A stretch of DNA of 64,000 bases from Atopostipes sp963558565 (GTDB lineage Bacteria > Bacillota > Bacilli > Lactobacillales > Carnobacteriaceae_A), in contig CAUWGX010000001.1 of NCBI GenBank assembly GCA_963558565.1, forward strand, positions 1-64,000, read 5' to 3'. The notes below the pieces were generated by a model. The model did no database searches and was not told where the DNA came from. It worked only from the letters and a program-made list of their open reading frames with translations. Numbering within the stretch: position 1 is the first letter of the stretch; each line of letters begins with the position of its first letter. The position numbers and the translations under genes were made by a program. Positions 37,060 to 44,878 of the stretch are shown piece after piece.

Positions 37060-37812
37060 TTGTCAATATTAAATACGGATGCGTTAGAGTGGGATAGTTT
37101 GCGAATACCTGAAGATTTATCGTCAGAAGAGCTGGCAAGCCACGAAGAGAATGTTGCTGAATATTTAGCGAAGCGATCACTTGATCATTCGCTTGATTTA
37201 TCTGCAATTGACCAAGTGGTGGAACTGACGGTTGAGGATCGTTTATTGGAGACGGAAGAGCTAGGATTAGATAAGATCACAAATGATGAACTGTTTAATT
37301 ATTTTCAAGAAGAAACAATAGAACCTGATCCAAATATTTTATTTCCAAAAATTGAGAGAATTAATATTTTGTTTTGGTTTCTGCATAATCTAGGACAGCA
37401 GGATATTCGTGAAGCGAAGATTATAATAAAAAATCGCGATGAGCTATCCATTATTTTTTACTGTTTAATTGAAGCGGCCGTATTTTTTGGCTTTATCAAA
37501 CGTGGCGAAGAAAATGGAGACGTTTATTTAGTGCCTACGGATGTGTATGAGGAATTTATGGGTCAAACGACAGAGATGCAATATCCAATCTTTCTAAGAA
37601 GACTCGGTCGTAATGAAACGATTAGTGAAGTTTTAAAAATCCAATTAAATGATCCGATCTATGATAGTATCAGTCGTCAAATGGTGCATAATACCCTAGT
37701 GACAGATCCAAATATTGAAGCAGAAGGACTGTCTAACGATGAGGTTACTCAAATTGTTAATGGTTTAAGATATTGGTATCTCGGAATTAAACAAGTCGTT
37801 TTAGAAAATTAG
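37060..37812 (+). CDS. Unrecognised 250-residue protein, possible winged-helix content
   Basis: I do not recognise this protein with confidence. It has no signal or membrane segment and is acidic at the N-terminus. Residues ~100-170 (INILFWFLHNLGQQD, then ELSIIFYCLIEAAVFFGFIK with a short two-strand wing ENGDVYLVP) look like a winged helix. Residues ~180-250 (RRLGRNETISEVLKIQL, then SNDEVTQIVNGLRYWYLGI) look like a second one. This resembles helix-turn-helix modules seen in regulators or nuclease-associated proteins, but that is a loose impression. The start is TTG, after GGGGGA. It is monocistronic between its own promoter and a strong terminator. Confidence 0.75.
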   Translation: MSILNTDALEWDSLRIPEDLSSEELASHEENVAEYLAKRSLDHSLDLSAIDQVVELTVEDRLLETEELGLDKITNDELFNYFQEETIEPDPNILFPKIERINILFWFLHNLGQQDIREAKIIIKNRDELSIIFYCLIEAAVFFGFIKRGEENGDVYLVPTDVYEEFMGQTTEMQYPIFLRRLGRNETISEVLKIQLNDPIYDSISRQMVHNTLVTDPNIEAEGLSNDEVTQIVNGLRYWYLGIKQVVLEN

Positions 37813-37825
37813 AACTTAAAAAAAG

Positions 37826-37862
37826 ACACCCATTTATTTAAAAAATAAATGGGTGTTTTTAT
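37826..37862 (+). terminator. Terminator after the 250-residue protein
   Basis: A 13-bp perfect stem (acacccatttatt / aataaatgggtgt), 5-nt loop, then tttttatc. Confidence 0.93.
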
Positions 37863-37933
37863 CTTATCTTTATGAGGCGTTTACAAGATATGCTAAAATG
37901 ATGCTAACAAATTTGTGGTGAGGGTGGGATGCT

Positions 37934-38839
37934 ATGAGAAAAATTGGATTGCTAACAAGCGGTGGCGATGCACCAGGGATGAATGCTACAATTAACGGGA
38001 TTGTCGAGGAAGCTAGAAAACATGGGATTGAAGTCAGAGGTTATCTTGAAGGATTTGACGGCTTAATTGACAATCAGTTCCTTAAGCTTACCCCTAGAAA
38101 AGTGAAGCCTCATGTCAGTAGCGGAGGAACGTTTATTGGTTCCGCACGCTCTCAACGATTCTTGCAAGCTGATATTCAGCGACAAGTCGTCCAACGACTC
38201 TACAAAGAAAATATTTATGGACTGATTATCATCGGAGGCGATGGTTCTTTTCGTGGAGCGCTCAAATTATCGGAGTTAGGGCTTTTAACAATCGGGATTC
38301 CGGCAACAATTGATAATGATGTTAAAGAGACACAAATTTGTCTAGGTTTTAATACCGCGATCCGAAACGTCGTAGAAACAGTTGATATTATTATGCAATC
38401 TGCCGCCAGCCATCGGCATTTATATGCGATTGAAGTGATGGGAAGAAAATCAGGTGATATTGCAAGACGAGCCGGAAAAGCGTTAGATGCGGATGGTATT
38501 GTTGCCGAAAGGGGAGATTTTGACGCCAAAGAAGTCGAACAAGCGATTAAAAATTCGCAAGCGATTGGAAAGAGATACCAGTTGTTTGTTATTGCTGAAG
38601 GCGTGATGTCTGCTGAGGCGTTTCAAAAAATTATGGAAGAAGAAACGAACTTTTCCTTTCATGCTTTACGCTTGGGCCATATTCAAAGAGGGGGCAATCC
38701 GGTGGCGGAAGACCGTATTTTAGGGATGGATTTTGGTGCACTAGCGGTCAAAGAACTTCTCCAAGGGGTTACAGGTAAAGCGCTAGCTGTAAAAGATAAT
38801 AAAATATTTACCTATTCGTTAAAAAAGACGAATAACTGA
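37934..38839 (+). CDS. 6-phosphofructokinase family protein
   Basis: ATP-type phosphofructokinase fold, 301 residues, about 18 shorter than usual bacterial PfkA. Conserved: GLLTSGGDAPGMNATI, IIGGDGSFRG (the Gly favours ATP over PPi), catalytic TIDND in PATIDND (usually PGTIDND), EVMGRKSGD, IAEGVMS and LGHIQRGGNP. The segment that is TARCPEF in PfkA reads SARSQRF. pfkA normally precedes pyk in Lactobacillales; here it stands alone, ending at a terminator. So this may be a paralogue with altered regulation or substrate rather than the main glycolytic enzyme. ATG at 37934 follows GAGGGTGGG. Confidence 0.88.
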   Translation: MRKIGLLTSGGDAPGMNATINGIVEEARKHGIEVRGYLEGFDGLIDNQFLKLTPRKVKPHVSSGGTFIGSARSQRFLQADIQRQVVQRLYKENIYGLIIIGGDGSFRGALKLSELGLLTIGIPATIDNDVKETQICLGFNTAIRNVVETVDIIMQSAASHRHLYAIEVMGRKSGDIARRAGKALDADGIVAERGDFDAKEVEQAIKNSQAIGKRYQLFVIAEGVMSAEAFQKIMEEETNFSFHALRLGHIQRGGNPVAEDRILGMDFGALAVKELLQGVTGKALAVKDNKIFTYSLKKTNN

Positions 38840-38846
38840 ACATACA

Positions 38847-38878
38847 AAACCCCACAGCTCTTATTATCTGTGGGGTTT
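38847..38878. terminator. Bidirectional terminator between pfk-like and SDR genes
   Basis: An 11-bp perfect stem (aaaccccacag / ctgtggggttt) lies between convergent genes; T runs on both sides are short. Confidence 0.8.
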
Positions 38879-38884
38879 GCCAAT

Positions 38885-39745
38885 TTAAATCATATATTTC
38901 CCGTCACTTCCAGGTTCCATTTTATAGGCTTGTTGGACCATCAGATGACGCTTACCCAGGCGCCAAGTCGTACGTTTCATCCATTGGAATTTGTTGACAG
39001 CTTCTACAAGGGGGAACATTAATTTAGGAATGATATTTCTATACATTTTGGTTATCCCTAAAATCGTTTTAATCATCGGCGCTACCGCTTTGGCAGGATC
39101 CATCTGTTTAAAAGGAAAGGCGAGTTTTTCATAATTAAAGATCCGTTCCGTCGGATCATCTCGCCATGTTTTCCAAGTATTGAATTCCCGATCATTAAAG
39201 CCTGTTAAATAAGGACCGAGATTAATAGTAGCAACTTCCACATTAAATTCCTTTAGTTCTTGGCTCATCGTGCTTGCTAACCCTTCAATTGCAAATTTTG
39301 AAGAAGCGTAAGGACCTGAAAAAGGATTCACCATTAAGCCTGAAATAGAAGAAACGAAAATGATGCGTCCTTTTCTTTTTCGAACCATTTTCCGTGCGAA
39401 CTCTTGCGTGAATAATAAGGTACCAAAAACATTCACCTCATATTGTCTTCTGAAATTCTTTTCAGGAATATCTACCAAGGAGCCCCCTTCTTTGACCGCT
39501 GCGTTATTGACAAGAATATCGATCTCCCATTCCCAAGCTTTTTCTCGGTCTACGGGATCTGTAATGTCAATCTTCTCAACGAATAGTGGAATATTTAGTG
39601 CATCCGCATCCTTTTCCAATGTGGTCGCCTGCAATTCTGTTTCTGTGGTTGCCATAACTTTCTTTCCGAGTCTACCTAAAGTCAGAGCCGTTAGCTTTCC
39701 TAGACCAGACCCGGCTCCAGTAATTAAGATTGTTTCAGCATGCAT
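38885..39745 (-). CDS. Short-chain dehydrogenase/reductase (SDR), oxidoreductase
   Basis: Classical SDR with Rossmann fold, 286 residues. Cofactor motif TGAGSGLG (TGxxxGxG), NNAA at ILVNNAAV, catalytic Ser in FVSSISG and YxxxK as YASSK. The longer C-terminal region (KMYRNIIPKLMFPLVEAVNKF) suggests a cover over the substrate pocket. Substrate unknown. The start at 39745 follows AAAGGAGGAAG, excluding 15 upstream codons. It faces away from the sirtuin gene. Confidence 0.9.
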   Translation of the reverse strand: MHAETILITGAGSGLGKLTALTLGRLGKKVMATTETELQATTLEKDADALNIPLFVEKIDITDPVDREKAWEWEIDILVNNAAVKEGGSLVDIPEKNFRRQYEVNVFGTLLFTQEFARKMVRKRKGRIIFVSSISGLMVNPFSGPYASSKFAIEGLASTMSQELKEFNVEVATINLGPYLTGFNDREFNTWKTWRDDPTERIFNYEKLAFPFKQMDPAKAVAPMIKTILGITKMYRNIIPKLMFPLVEAVNKFQWMKRTTWRLGKRHLMVQQAYKMEPGSDGKYMI

Positions 39746-39926
39746 GTTTACTTCCTCCTTTTCTCTTTTTGAGCACTTAAACTTTACCAATAGTCGATTA
39801 AACCATAAACTATTTTGCCTCCTACCTGCTAAAATTTATCGTCTCATCGGCCTAAACATGAAATCCTTCGCTATATTTGTTAGGATGAAGTTGTAAGTAA
39901 AGCAAGAATATTGAGGAGGACTTATA

Positions 39927-40649
39927 GTGGATAAAATCGAACAGTTAAAAGAACAGTTAGCTGATAGTCAAAAAATTGTCTTTTTTGGAGGAGCGGGTGT
40001 TTCGACAGAGAGTGGGATTCCAGATTTTCGTTCTTCAGAAGGTTTATACATGCAAGATAGTGGCACACAAGTTTCAGCAGAAGAAATGATTTCTCATACT
40101 TTCTATAAACGTTATCCTAAAGAATTTTTTAAATATTATTTTGAAAATTTAGTTTTTGAAGAGGCTGAGCCGAACGAAGCACATGTGTTTTTAAAGGATT
40201 TAGAAGACGAAGGAAAAGACGTCAGTATTGTGACACAGAACATTGATGGACTGCATCAAAAAGCAGGCAGTACGACAGTCCATGAGTTACACGGCTCAAC
40301 TTTGCGAAATTATTGTACCCAGTGCGGAAATCGCTATGAGATTTCCGAATTAGAACTAGACGAAGAGGGGATTCCTCGTTGTCCAAATGATGGGGCGATT
40401 GTGCGACCGGATATTGTGTTGTATGAAGAAGGATTAGACCAAAGCGTGATCCAAGCAGCTATCCAAGATATTTCTGAGGCGGATATGTTGATGATTGCTG
40501 GGACTTCTTTGGTGGTCTATCCAGCGGCTGGACTTATCCATTACTTTAACGGGGATCATTTAGTCGCTATTAATAAATCACCGATTCGCATACCAGAGGA
40601 TGCTTTAGTGTTTGAGGATTCTATTTCAAATGTTTTTTCAAAATTATAG
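39927..40649 (+). CDS. Sir2-type NAD-dependent protein deacylase
   Basis: NAD-consuming deacylase, 240 residues. GGAGVSTESGIPDFRSSEGLY, TQNIDGLHQKAGS and the catalytic His in HELHGS are intact. The zinc site has Cys130 and Cys133 (CTQC) and Cys152, but the fourth position is Asp155 (CPND instead of CPxC). Asp may substitute as a ligand, or the ribbon may bind zinc weakly. Start is GTG after GAGGAGGAC. No partner gene is evident. The expected substrate class (acetyl versus longer acyl) cannot be read reliably. Confidence 0.92.
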   Translation: MDKIEQLKEQLADSQKIVFFGGAGVSTESGIPDFRSSEGLYMQDSGTQVSAEEMISHTFYKRYPKEFFKYYFENLVFEEAEPNEAHVFLKDLEDEGKDVSIVTQNIDGLHQKAGSTTVHELHGSTLRNYCTQCGNRYEISELELDEEGIPRCPNDGAIVRPDIVLYEEGLDQSVIQAAIQDISEADMLMIAGTSLVVYPAAGLIHYFNGDHLVAINKSPIRIPEDALVFEDSISNVFSKL

Positions 40650-40690
40650 ACTGATTTCTGAAATATTTTACAATATTTGATCGGAACCTT

Positions 40691-40719
40691 TTGATCTGTA
40701 TATACGAAAGTGGTATAAT
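40691..40719 (+). promoter_or_regulatory. Promoter of the GlcNAc PTS gene
   Basis: TTGATC, a 17-bp spacer and TATAAT with TGG before it: a near-consensus promoter with extended -10. Confidence 0.87.
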
Positions 40720-40735
40720 ATTGACGAATAGAGAG

Positions 40736-40749
40736 TGAAACCGATTTCA
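40736..40749 (+). promoter_or_regulatory. CcpA catabolite-responsive element (cre)
   Basis: TGAAACCGATTTCA matches the cre consensus TGWAANCGNTNWCA at every position. It lies about 10 bases after the predicted start of transcription, where CcpA binding would block polymerase, so the PTS gene should be repressed by preferred sugars. Confidence 0.87.
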
Positions 40750-40851
40750 AATACCGGTAAATTCTTTAAAATAAAGCGTTAAAGGGAGGATAGTCGTCAT
40801 TTTTATATGCACTAATTTCGTTTTATATTTTGATATACAGGAGGAAAGACA

Positions 40852-42336
40852 ATGAAATCATATTTACAAAGAATTGGACGTTCATTGATGCTCCCGGTAG
40901 CCGTTTTGCCAGCAGCAGCGATTTTATTAGGGATTGGTTATTGGATTGAAACGACCGCTGGTGCTGGGACAGTTTCCGCCTTCTTAACTGGAGCAGGTGG
41001 TTCACTGATTGACTACATGCCTATTCTATTCGCAGTAGGAGTCGCGTTAGGAATGTCGAAAGACAATAATGGCGCCTCCGCATTGAGTGGTTTGGTCGGT
41101 TATTTAGTCGTAACGAACTTATTAAATCCAGACTCTGTAGCGATGTTGCAAGGAATTGATGTTGAAGCGGTAGATGCTGCTTTTGGAAATATTGAGAACC
41201 AATTTATCGGGATCTTAGTTGGAGCACTTGCAGCGGCCATTTATAATAGATTCAGTCAAACCCGTTTACCTCAAGCATTAGCGTTTTTTAGTGGACGCCG
41301 TTTACCACCCATTTTAACAGCTATGCTGATGTTAGTTCTATCCGTTGTTTTAATGTTTATTTGGCCACCGGTTTATAATGCCTTAGTGGCCTTTGGTACA
41401 GCGATTAGTAGTTTAGGTGCATTAGGTGCTGGACTCTATGGCTTCTTTAACCGTCTACTTATTCCGGTTGGTTTACACCACGCCCTCAACTCTGTATTTT
41501 GGTTCGATGTGGCGGGAATTAACGATATCGGAAACTTTTGGGCAGGAGCTGGAGAAATCGGAGTTACCGGAATGTACCAAGCTGGTTTCTTCCCAGTTAT
41601 GATGTTCGGTTTACCAGCTGCTGGTTTTGCGATGTACCAATTAGCGGACGAAGACAAAAAAGCTGAAACAGCTTCCTTAATGTTGGCTGCTGGGTTCGCT
41701 TCTTTCTTAACAGGAGTAACTGAACCGTTAGAGTTCGCTTTTATGTTTATCGCGCCCCAACTTTATTTATTACATGCACTCTTTACTGGTGTCTCTTTAT
41801 TTGTTTCAGCTTTCTTCAACTGGACCGCAGGGTTTGGATTTAGTGCCGGATTGATCGACTATATTTTATCCTTTAACTTACCCCTTGCGAACATGCCATA
41901 CATGTTGTTAATTCAAGGAATTATTATGGCGGCCATTTACTACTTTGGTTTCCGCTGGGCGATTGTTCAATTTGATATCCAAACACCAGGTCGAGGAGTA
42001 GAAGTAGGACCTGCTGAAGGAAAAGTTGAAGATTCGTCGGAGGAGACAGCCACTGTTAGCGATACTGGACGTAATGATGATTCACAAGTTCGAAGACAAG
42101 CACAAATTATATTAGAAGGACTAGGTGGTCCTGAAAACTTAGATACGCTAAATTATTGTGCTACTCGTCTACGTGTCGATGTGAATGATATCGATAAAGT
42201 CGATGAAGCTCGTATTAAACAAGCCAATGTCCCTGGAACAAATATTACAGGATCTAATCATATTCAAGTTATCGTTGGAACGGAAGTCCAATTTGTTGCC
42301 GATGAAATTGAAAAAATGAGAATGGAAAATGCTTAA
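40852..42336 (+). CDS. nagE: PTS transporter EIICB, N-acetylglucosamine type
   Basis: Sugar permease that imports and phosphorylates N-acetylglucosamine (possibly glucose). 494 residues. The EIIC domain (1-~375) has many membrane helices with GLHHALNSVFWF and the conserved FLTGVTEPLEF. The EIIB domain (~405-494) carries the phosphocysteine in NYCATRLRVDV. There is no EIIA domain, so a separate EIIA must supply phosphate. ATG follows AGGAGGAAAG. The ~125-nt leader holds cre; I found no LicT-type antiterminator motif. A long terminator follows. Confidence 0.92.
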   Translation: MKSYLQRIGRSLMLPVAVLPAAAILLGIGYWIETTAGAGTVSAFLTGAGGSLIDYMPILFAVGVALGMSKDNNGASALSGLVGYLVVTNLLNPDSVAMLQGIDVEAVDAAFGNIENQFIGILVGALAAAIYNRFSQTRLPQALAFFSGRRLPPILTAMLMLVLSVVLMFIWPPVYNALVAFGTAISSLGALGAGLYGFFNRLLIPVGLHHALNSVFWFDVAGINDIGNFWAGAGEIGVTGMYQAGFFPVMMFGLPAAGFAMYQLADEDKKAETASLMLAAGFASFLTGVTEPLEFAFMFIAPQLYLLHALFTGVSLFVSAFFNWTAGFGFSAGLIDYILSFNLPLANMPYMLLIQGIIMAAIYYFGFRWAIVQFDIQTPGRGVEVGPAEGKVEDSSEETATVSDTGRNDDSQVRRQAQIILEGLGGPENLDTLNYCATRLRVDVNDIDKVDEARIKQANVPGTNITGSNHIQVIVGTEVQFVADEIEKMRMENA

Positions 42337-42360
42337 TGCATTAAATAATTGAGCCAATGA

Positions 42361-42436
42361 AACTCCCTTTTAACCAAGAGCCGTTTGCATATCAAAAGGT
42401 ATGTCAGGTGAACGACTCGCAAAGGGAGTTTTTTTA
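42361..42436. terminator. Long structured terminator between nagE and yolD
   Basis: AACTCCCTTT / AAAGGGAGTT (10 bp) then tttttt. The 50-nt loop folds further (GAG/CTC, CGTT/AACG, GCATA/TATG). It lies between convergent genes. Confidence 0.85.
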
Positions 42437-42829
42437 TTTCTCAAACCAAAGATGAGGATCGATAAATTCGATATTACGAATCTCTACTAAAGTAGCTTCA
42501 ACCATGCGCCCGCTCTTCAACTTTAAAAATATAACCTCTTCAAAAAAACCAACCACCATACAAAGCACATCTTTAAAATATGAGCCATTTTGTAAAATGT
42601 TCGCTTGAATCGCTATCGGTTTTTTAGCGAGGTAAGCTTGGCTTATATACGCGTCCCTTTCAGCTAAGGTTTGTTGAGGCTTTGCTGGAACTTCTATTTT
42701 CTCTTCCTGTTGAGTCATTTGGGTAAGTGCTTCTGTATGATCAGAAAGCATTAACCCCATCCATTTCATTTTTCCGCGATCTTTGTAACCTAATTGATCA
42801 GGTGTTCGATGAATGATTCTCTTTTCCAT
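42434..42829 (-). CDS. YolD-like family protein
   Basis: 131-residue soluble protein. DRGKMKWMGLMLSDHTEAL is the family motif (RGxMKWxxxxLxxH). YolD-like proteins are regularly encoded beside UmuC/UvrX-type polymerases and are thought to act as UmuD-like partners, without firm proof. Its start is 12 bases from the polymerase stop codon, so they form one transcript under the SOS-type promoter. Confidence 0.85.
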   Translation of the reverse strand: MEKRIIHRTPDQLGYKDRGKMKWMGLMLSDHTEALTQMTQQEEKIEVPAKPQQTLAERDAYISQAYLAKKPIAIQANILQNGSYFKDVLCMVVGFFEEVIFLKLKSGRMVEATLVEIRNIEFIDPHLWFEK

Positions 42830-42840
42830 TCTCTTCCTCC

Positions 42841-44157
42841 TTACTTTTTATCACTATCGGCTTGGTGCCCACCTAATAACTTACTGCGTTGGAGCGCCAT
42901 ACTATTGGGCAATAAGCTACTCGCATGTAATAGAGAAGTATAACCATACTTTTTACGAATGAAATCCACCGTATCTTCTAGTTTTTCATCTTTTAGCACT
43001 TCTTCTAAAGGTTCAAACAAATCAAGTTGGACGCCTTGTTTAGGAACTATTTTATTAAAGGAGATATTGATAACTCGCACTGGATAAGGTTCATAATATT
43101 TTCTGAATAATTGGAACATATAGTCGACAAGTTTCTTCGATGAACTTGTCGCTGCAATAGCCATTTGATGGCTAAAACCAGACTGAGCAGTATGTTTTGA
43201 GTAGCCGATCGTTAGTTTTACTGTACTTGTTGTGAGTGAATGCTTGCGGAGGCGTTGGGCGTTTTCTTCAGTCATTTCTCGAATAACCACTTTAATATCT
43301 TCTGTATTTTTATAATCGTGATTTAAAATTTGATTTTTTGAAAAAGTATTTTCTTTAGCCACAAACTGATCGGATAGCAGCGTCCGATCAATCCCATGCG
43401 CATGAAAAAATAATTGTTCACCTAGTCCATTAAATTTCTTTTTGATTTTTTGTAAATCATATTGAGCCAAATCAAATAAGTTATAAATACCTAGATGATT
43501 TAATTTTTCTTCCGTACGAGCGCCAATCCCCCAAAAACTGGATAATTTTTTAATCTGCCAGATGGTGTCTGGGACTCTTTCATAACTCCAATAAGCTTGG
43601 TATTGATTGCGTTCATCCTTTTTTGCTTGGTGGTCTAAAGCTAGTTTTGCTAGAAGCGGATTGTCGCCAATCCCAATCGTTGCCACTAAATTTAATTCTT
43701 TCCAAATAGCTTGTTGAATGTTGGTCGCTATTTCCCAGACAGTTCCAAAAAGCTCTTGGGACTGTGTCACATCTAGAAAAGATTCATCAATGCTATAAAT
43801 ATGTAAATCAGAATGAGGCACATAGCGTTTAAAAATCTCCACAATCGCTAAATTCTTTTCTAAATATAAAGCCATCCGCGGCTCCACAATTTCAATATCG
43901 GCCTGTTTGGGAATTTCATAAATGCGTGTTCCTGTTCGAATATTATATTGTTCTTTCACACGAGGAGAAGCGGCTAAAACTAACCCACCGTTTTGATTCG
44001 GTTTACTGACCACGACAATGTTTGCTTTGAGTGGATGCTGTTGTCTCTCAACAGCTTCAACACTGGCAAAGAAGGACTTAATATCAATACATAAAATATT
44101 CCGCCGGGGCTCATTTGTATAATCCATCTGTAAAATAAAGGTTTCATTTTTAGCCAT
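42841..44157 (-). CDS. Y-family translesion DNA polymerase (UmuC/UvrX type)
   Basis: Error-prone lesion-bypass polymerase, 438 residues. Palm motifs LCIDIKSFFASVEAVER and YSIDESFLDVT carry the metal-binding acidic residues. The little-finger region follows, and QLDLFEP near the C-terminus fits a beta-clamp-binding peptide. Start at 44157: AGGAG lies 7 bases upstream, while an ATG two codons earlier is too close to it. Expected to be DNA-damage inducible, since a LexA-type box lies between promoter and start. Operon with yolD. Confidence 0.92.
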   Translation of the reverse strand: MAKNETFILQMDYTNEPRRNILCIDIKSFFASVEAVERQQHPLKANIVVVSKPNQNGGLVLAASPRVKEQYNIRTGTRIYEIPKQADIEIVEPRMALYLEKNLAIVEIFKRYVPHSDLHIYSIDESFLDVTQSQELFGTVWEIATNIQQAIWKELNLVATIGIGDNPLLAKLALDHQAKKDERNQYQAYWSYERVPDTIWQIKKLSSFWGIGARTEEKLNHLGIYNLFDLAQYDLQKIKKKFNGLGEQLFFHAHGIDRTLLSDQFVAKENTFSKNQILNHDYKNTEDIKVVIREMTEENAQRLRKHSLTTSTVKLTIGYSKHTAQSGFSHQMAIAATSSSKKLVDYMFQLFRKYYEPYPVRVINISFNKIVPKQGVQLDLFEPLEEVLKDEKLEDTVDFIRKKYGYTSLLHASSLLPNSMALQRSKLLGGHQADSDKK

Positions 44158-44183
44158 GTCCATGCTCCTATTCGTCTTAAAAG

Positions 44184-44197
44184 GGAACGTGTGTTTG
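44184..44197. promoter_or_regulatory. LexA (DinR) SOS box of the polymerase-yolD operon
   Basis: GGAACGTGTGTTTG matches the Gram-positive box GAACRNRYGTTY at all core positions. It lies just downstream of the leftward promoter -10, near the transcription start. Confidence 0.8.
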
Positions 44198-44203
44198 TTT
44201 ACT

Positions 44204-44232
44204 ATTATAGAAAATAGATAAAAGAGAGTCAA
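44204..44232 (-). promoter_or_regulatory. Promoter of the polymerase-yolD operon
   Basis: Read leftward: TTGACT, exactly 17 bp, TATAAT. A near-consensus promoter, consistent with strong induction when LexA leaves. Confidence 0.88.
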
Positions 44233-44332
44233 GAAAAAGAACAGCAGGGTTTTAGTCGAATAAAAAACAGTATTCATAGAGTAAGACTAGATAAATATGG
44301 TAAAATAAGGAAAATGGTGGGGAGGCTAAAAA

Positions 44333-44878
44333 ATGGAAACAGATCTTATAAAATATATTTATGAAAAAATGCTAGCAGAAGCAAAAAACTATCAATGGAA
44401 AATGATTTTTGATCGGCATAAACATGCTTTAGAAATTTATTTTACAATTTCTTTAGAACTGAACAAAGAGCAGTATATGCAAGATATAAATGGCAATGTG
44501 AACGATCCCAACCTGTTGCAATTTGAAGAGGTTGTTTGTCTTTATGATATCAATAAGCAACGGGTGCTACCAGAAAACTATGTTTATGCGGTACCGTTTA
44601 ACCCCGATACAGGAATTGAACAAGGGGAAGTAGACGCTTTTTTAAAACAATTAAATATTCAAATCTCACACGCCCGCAATCAGCTGCGTGAATTTTTACT
44701 AGATGAAGGTCAAGAAGTATTTACGATGGAATGGAATGAAAAAAATATGGACAATACGCTAGCAACAATGCGTGAAACGAATCGATATTCCACCAATCTT
44801 TTAACTTTTTTAAAAGAAAATCAATCGATTGTCAATCAGTTCAAGGAGGAACAGCATGACGGTTTGGAAAGAATATAA
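44333..44878 (+). CDS. DUF3013 family protein
   Basis: 181-residue soluble acidic protein, function unknown. I recognise it from position and general pattern (ALEIYFTISLELN, then NYVYAVPFNPDTGIEQGEVDAFL), the DUF3013 type commonly found just before prmA in Lactobacillales. It overlaps prmA by 23 bases, so translation is coupled. Ribosome site GGGGAGG. A TGG-TAAAAT extended -10 at 44298-44306 may be its promoter. Confidence 0.8.
   Translation: METDLIKYIYEKMLAEAKNYQWKMIFDRHKHALEIYFTISLELNKEQYMQDINGNVNDPNLLQFEEVVCLYDINKQRVLPENYVYAVPFNPDTGIEQGEVDAFLKQLNIQISHARNQLREFLLDEGQEVFTMEWNEKNMDNTLATMRETNRYSTNLLTFLKENQSIVNQFKEEQHDGLERI

Noticed and set aside
40720..40851. Possible LicT/SacY-type antiterminator or leader peptide before nagE
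   Set aside because: No RAT-like motif or terminator hairpin, and the only ATG in the leader is followed within two codons by a stop.
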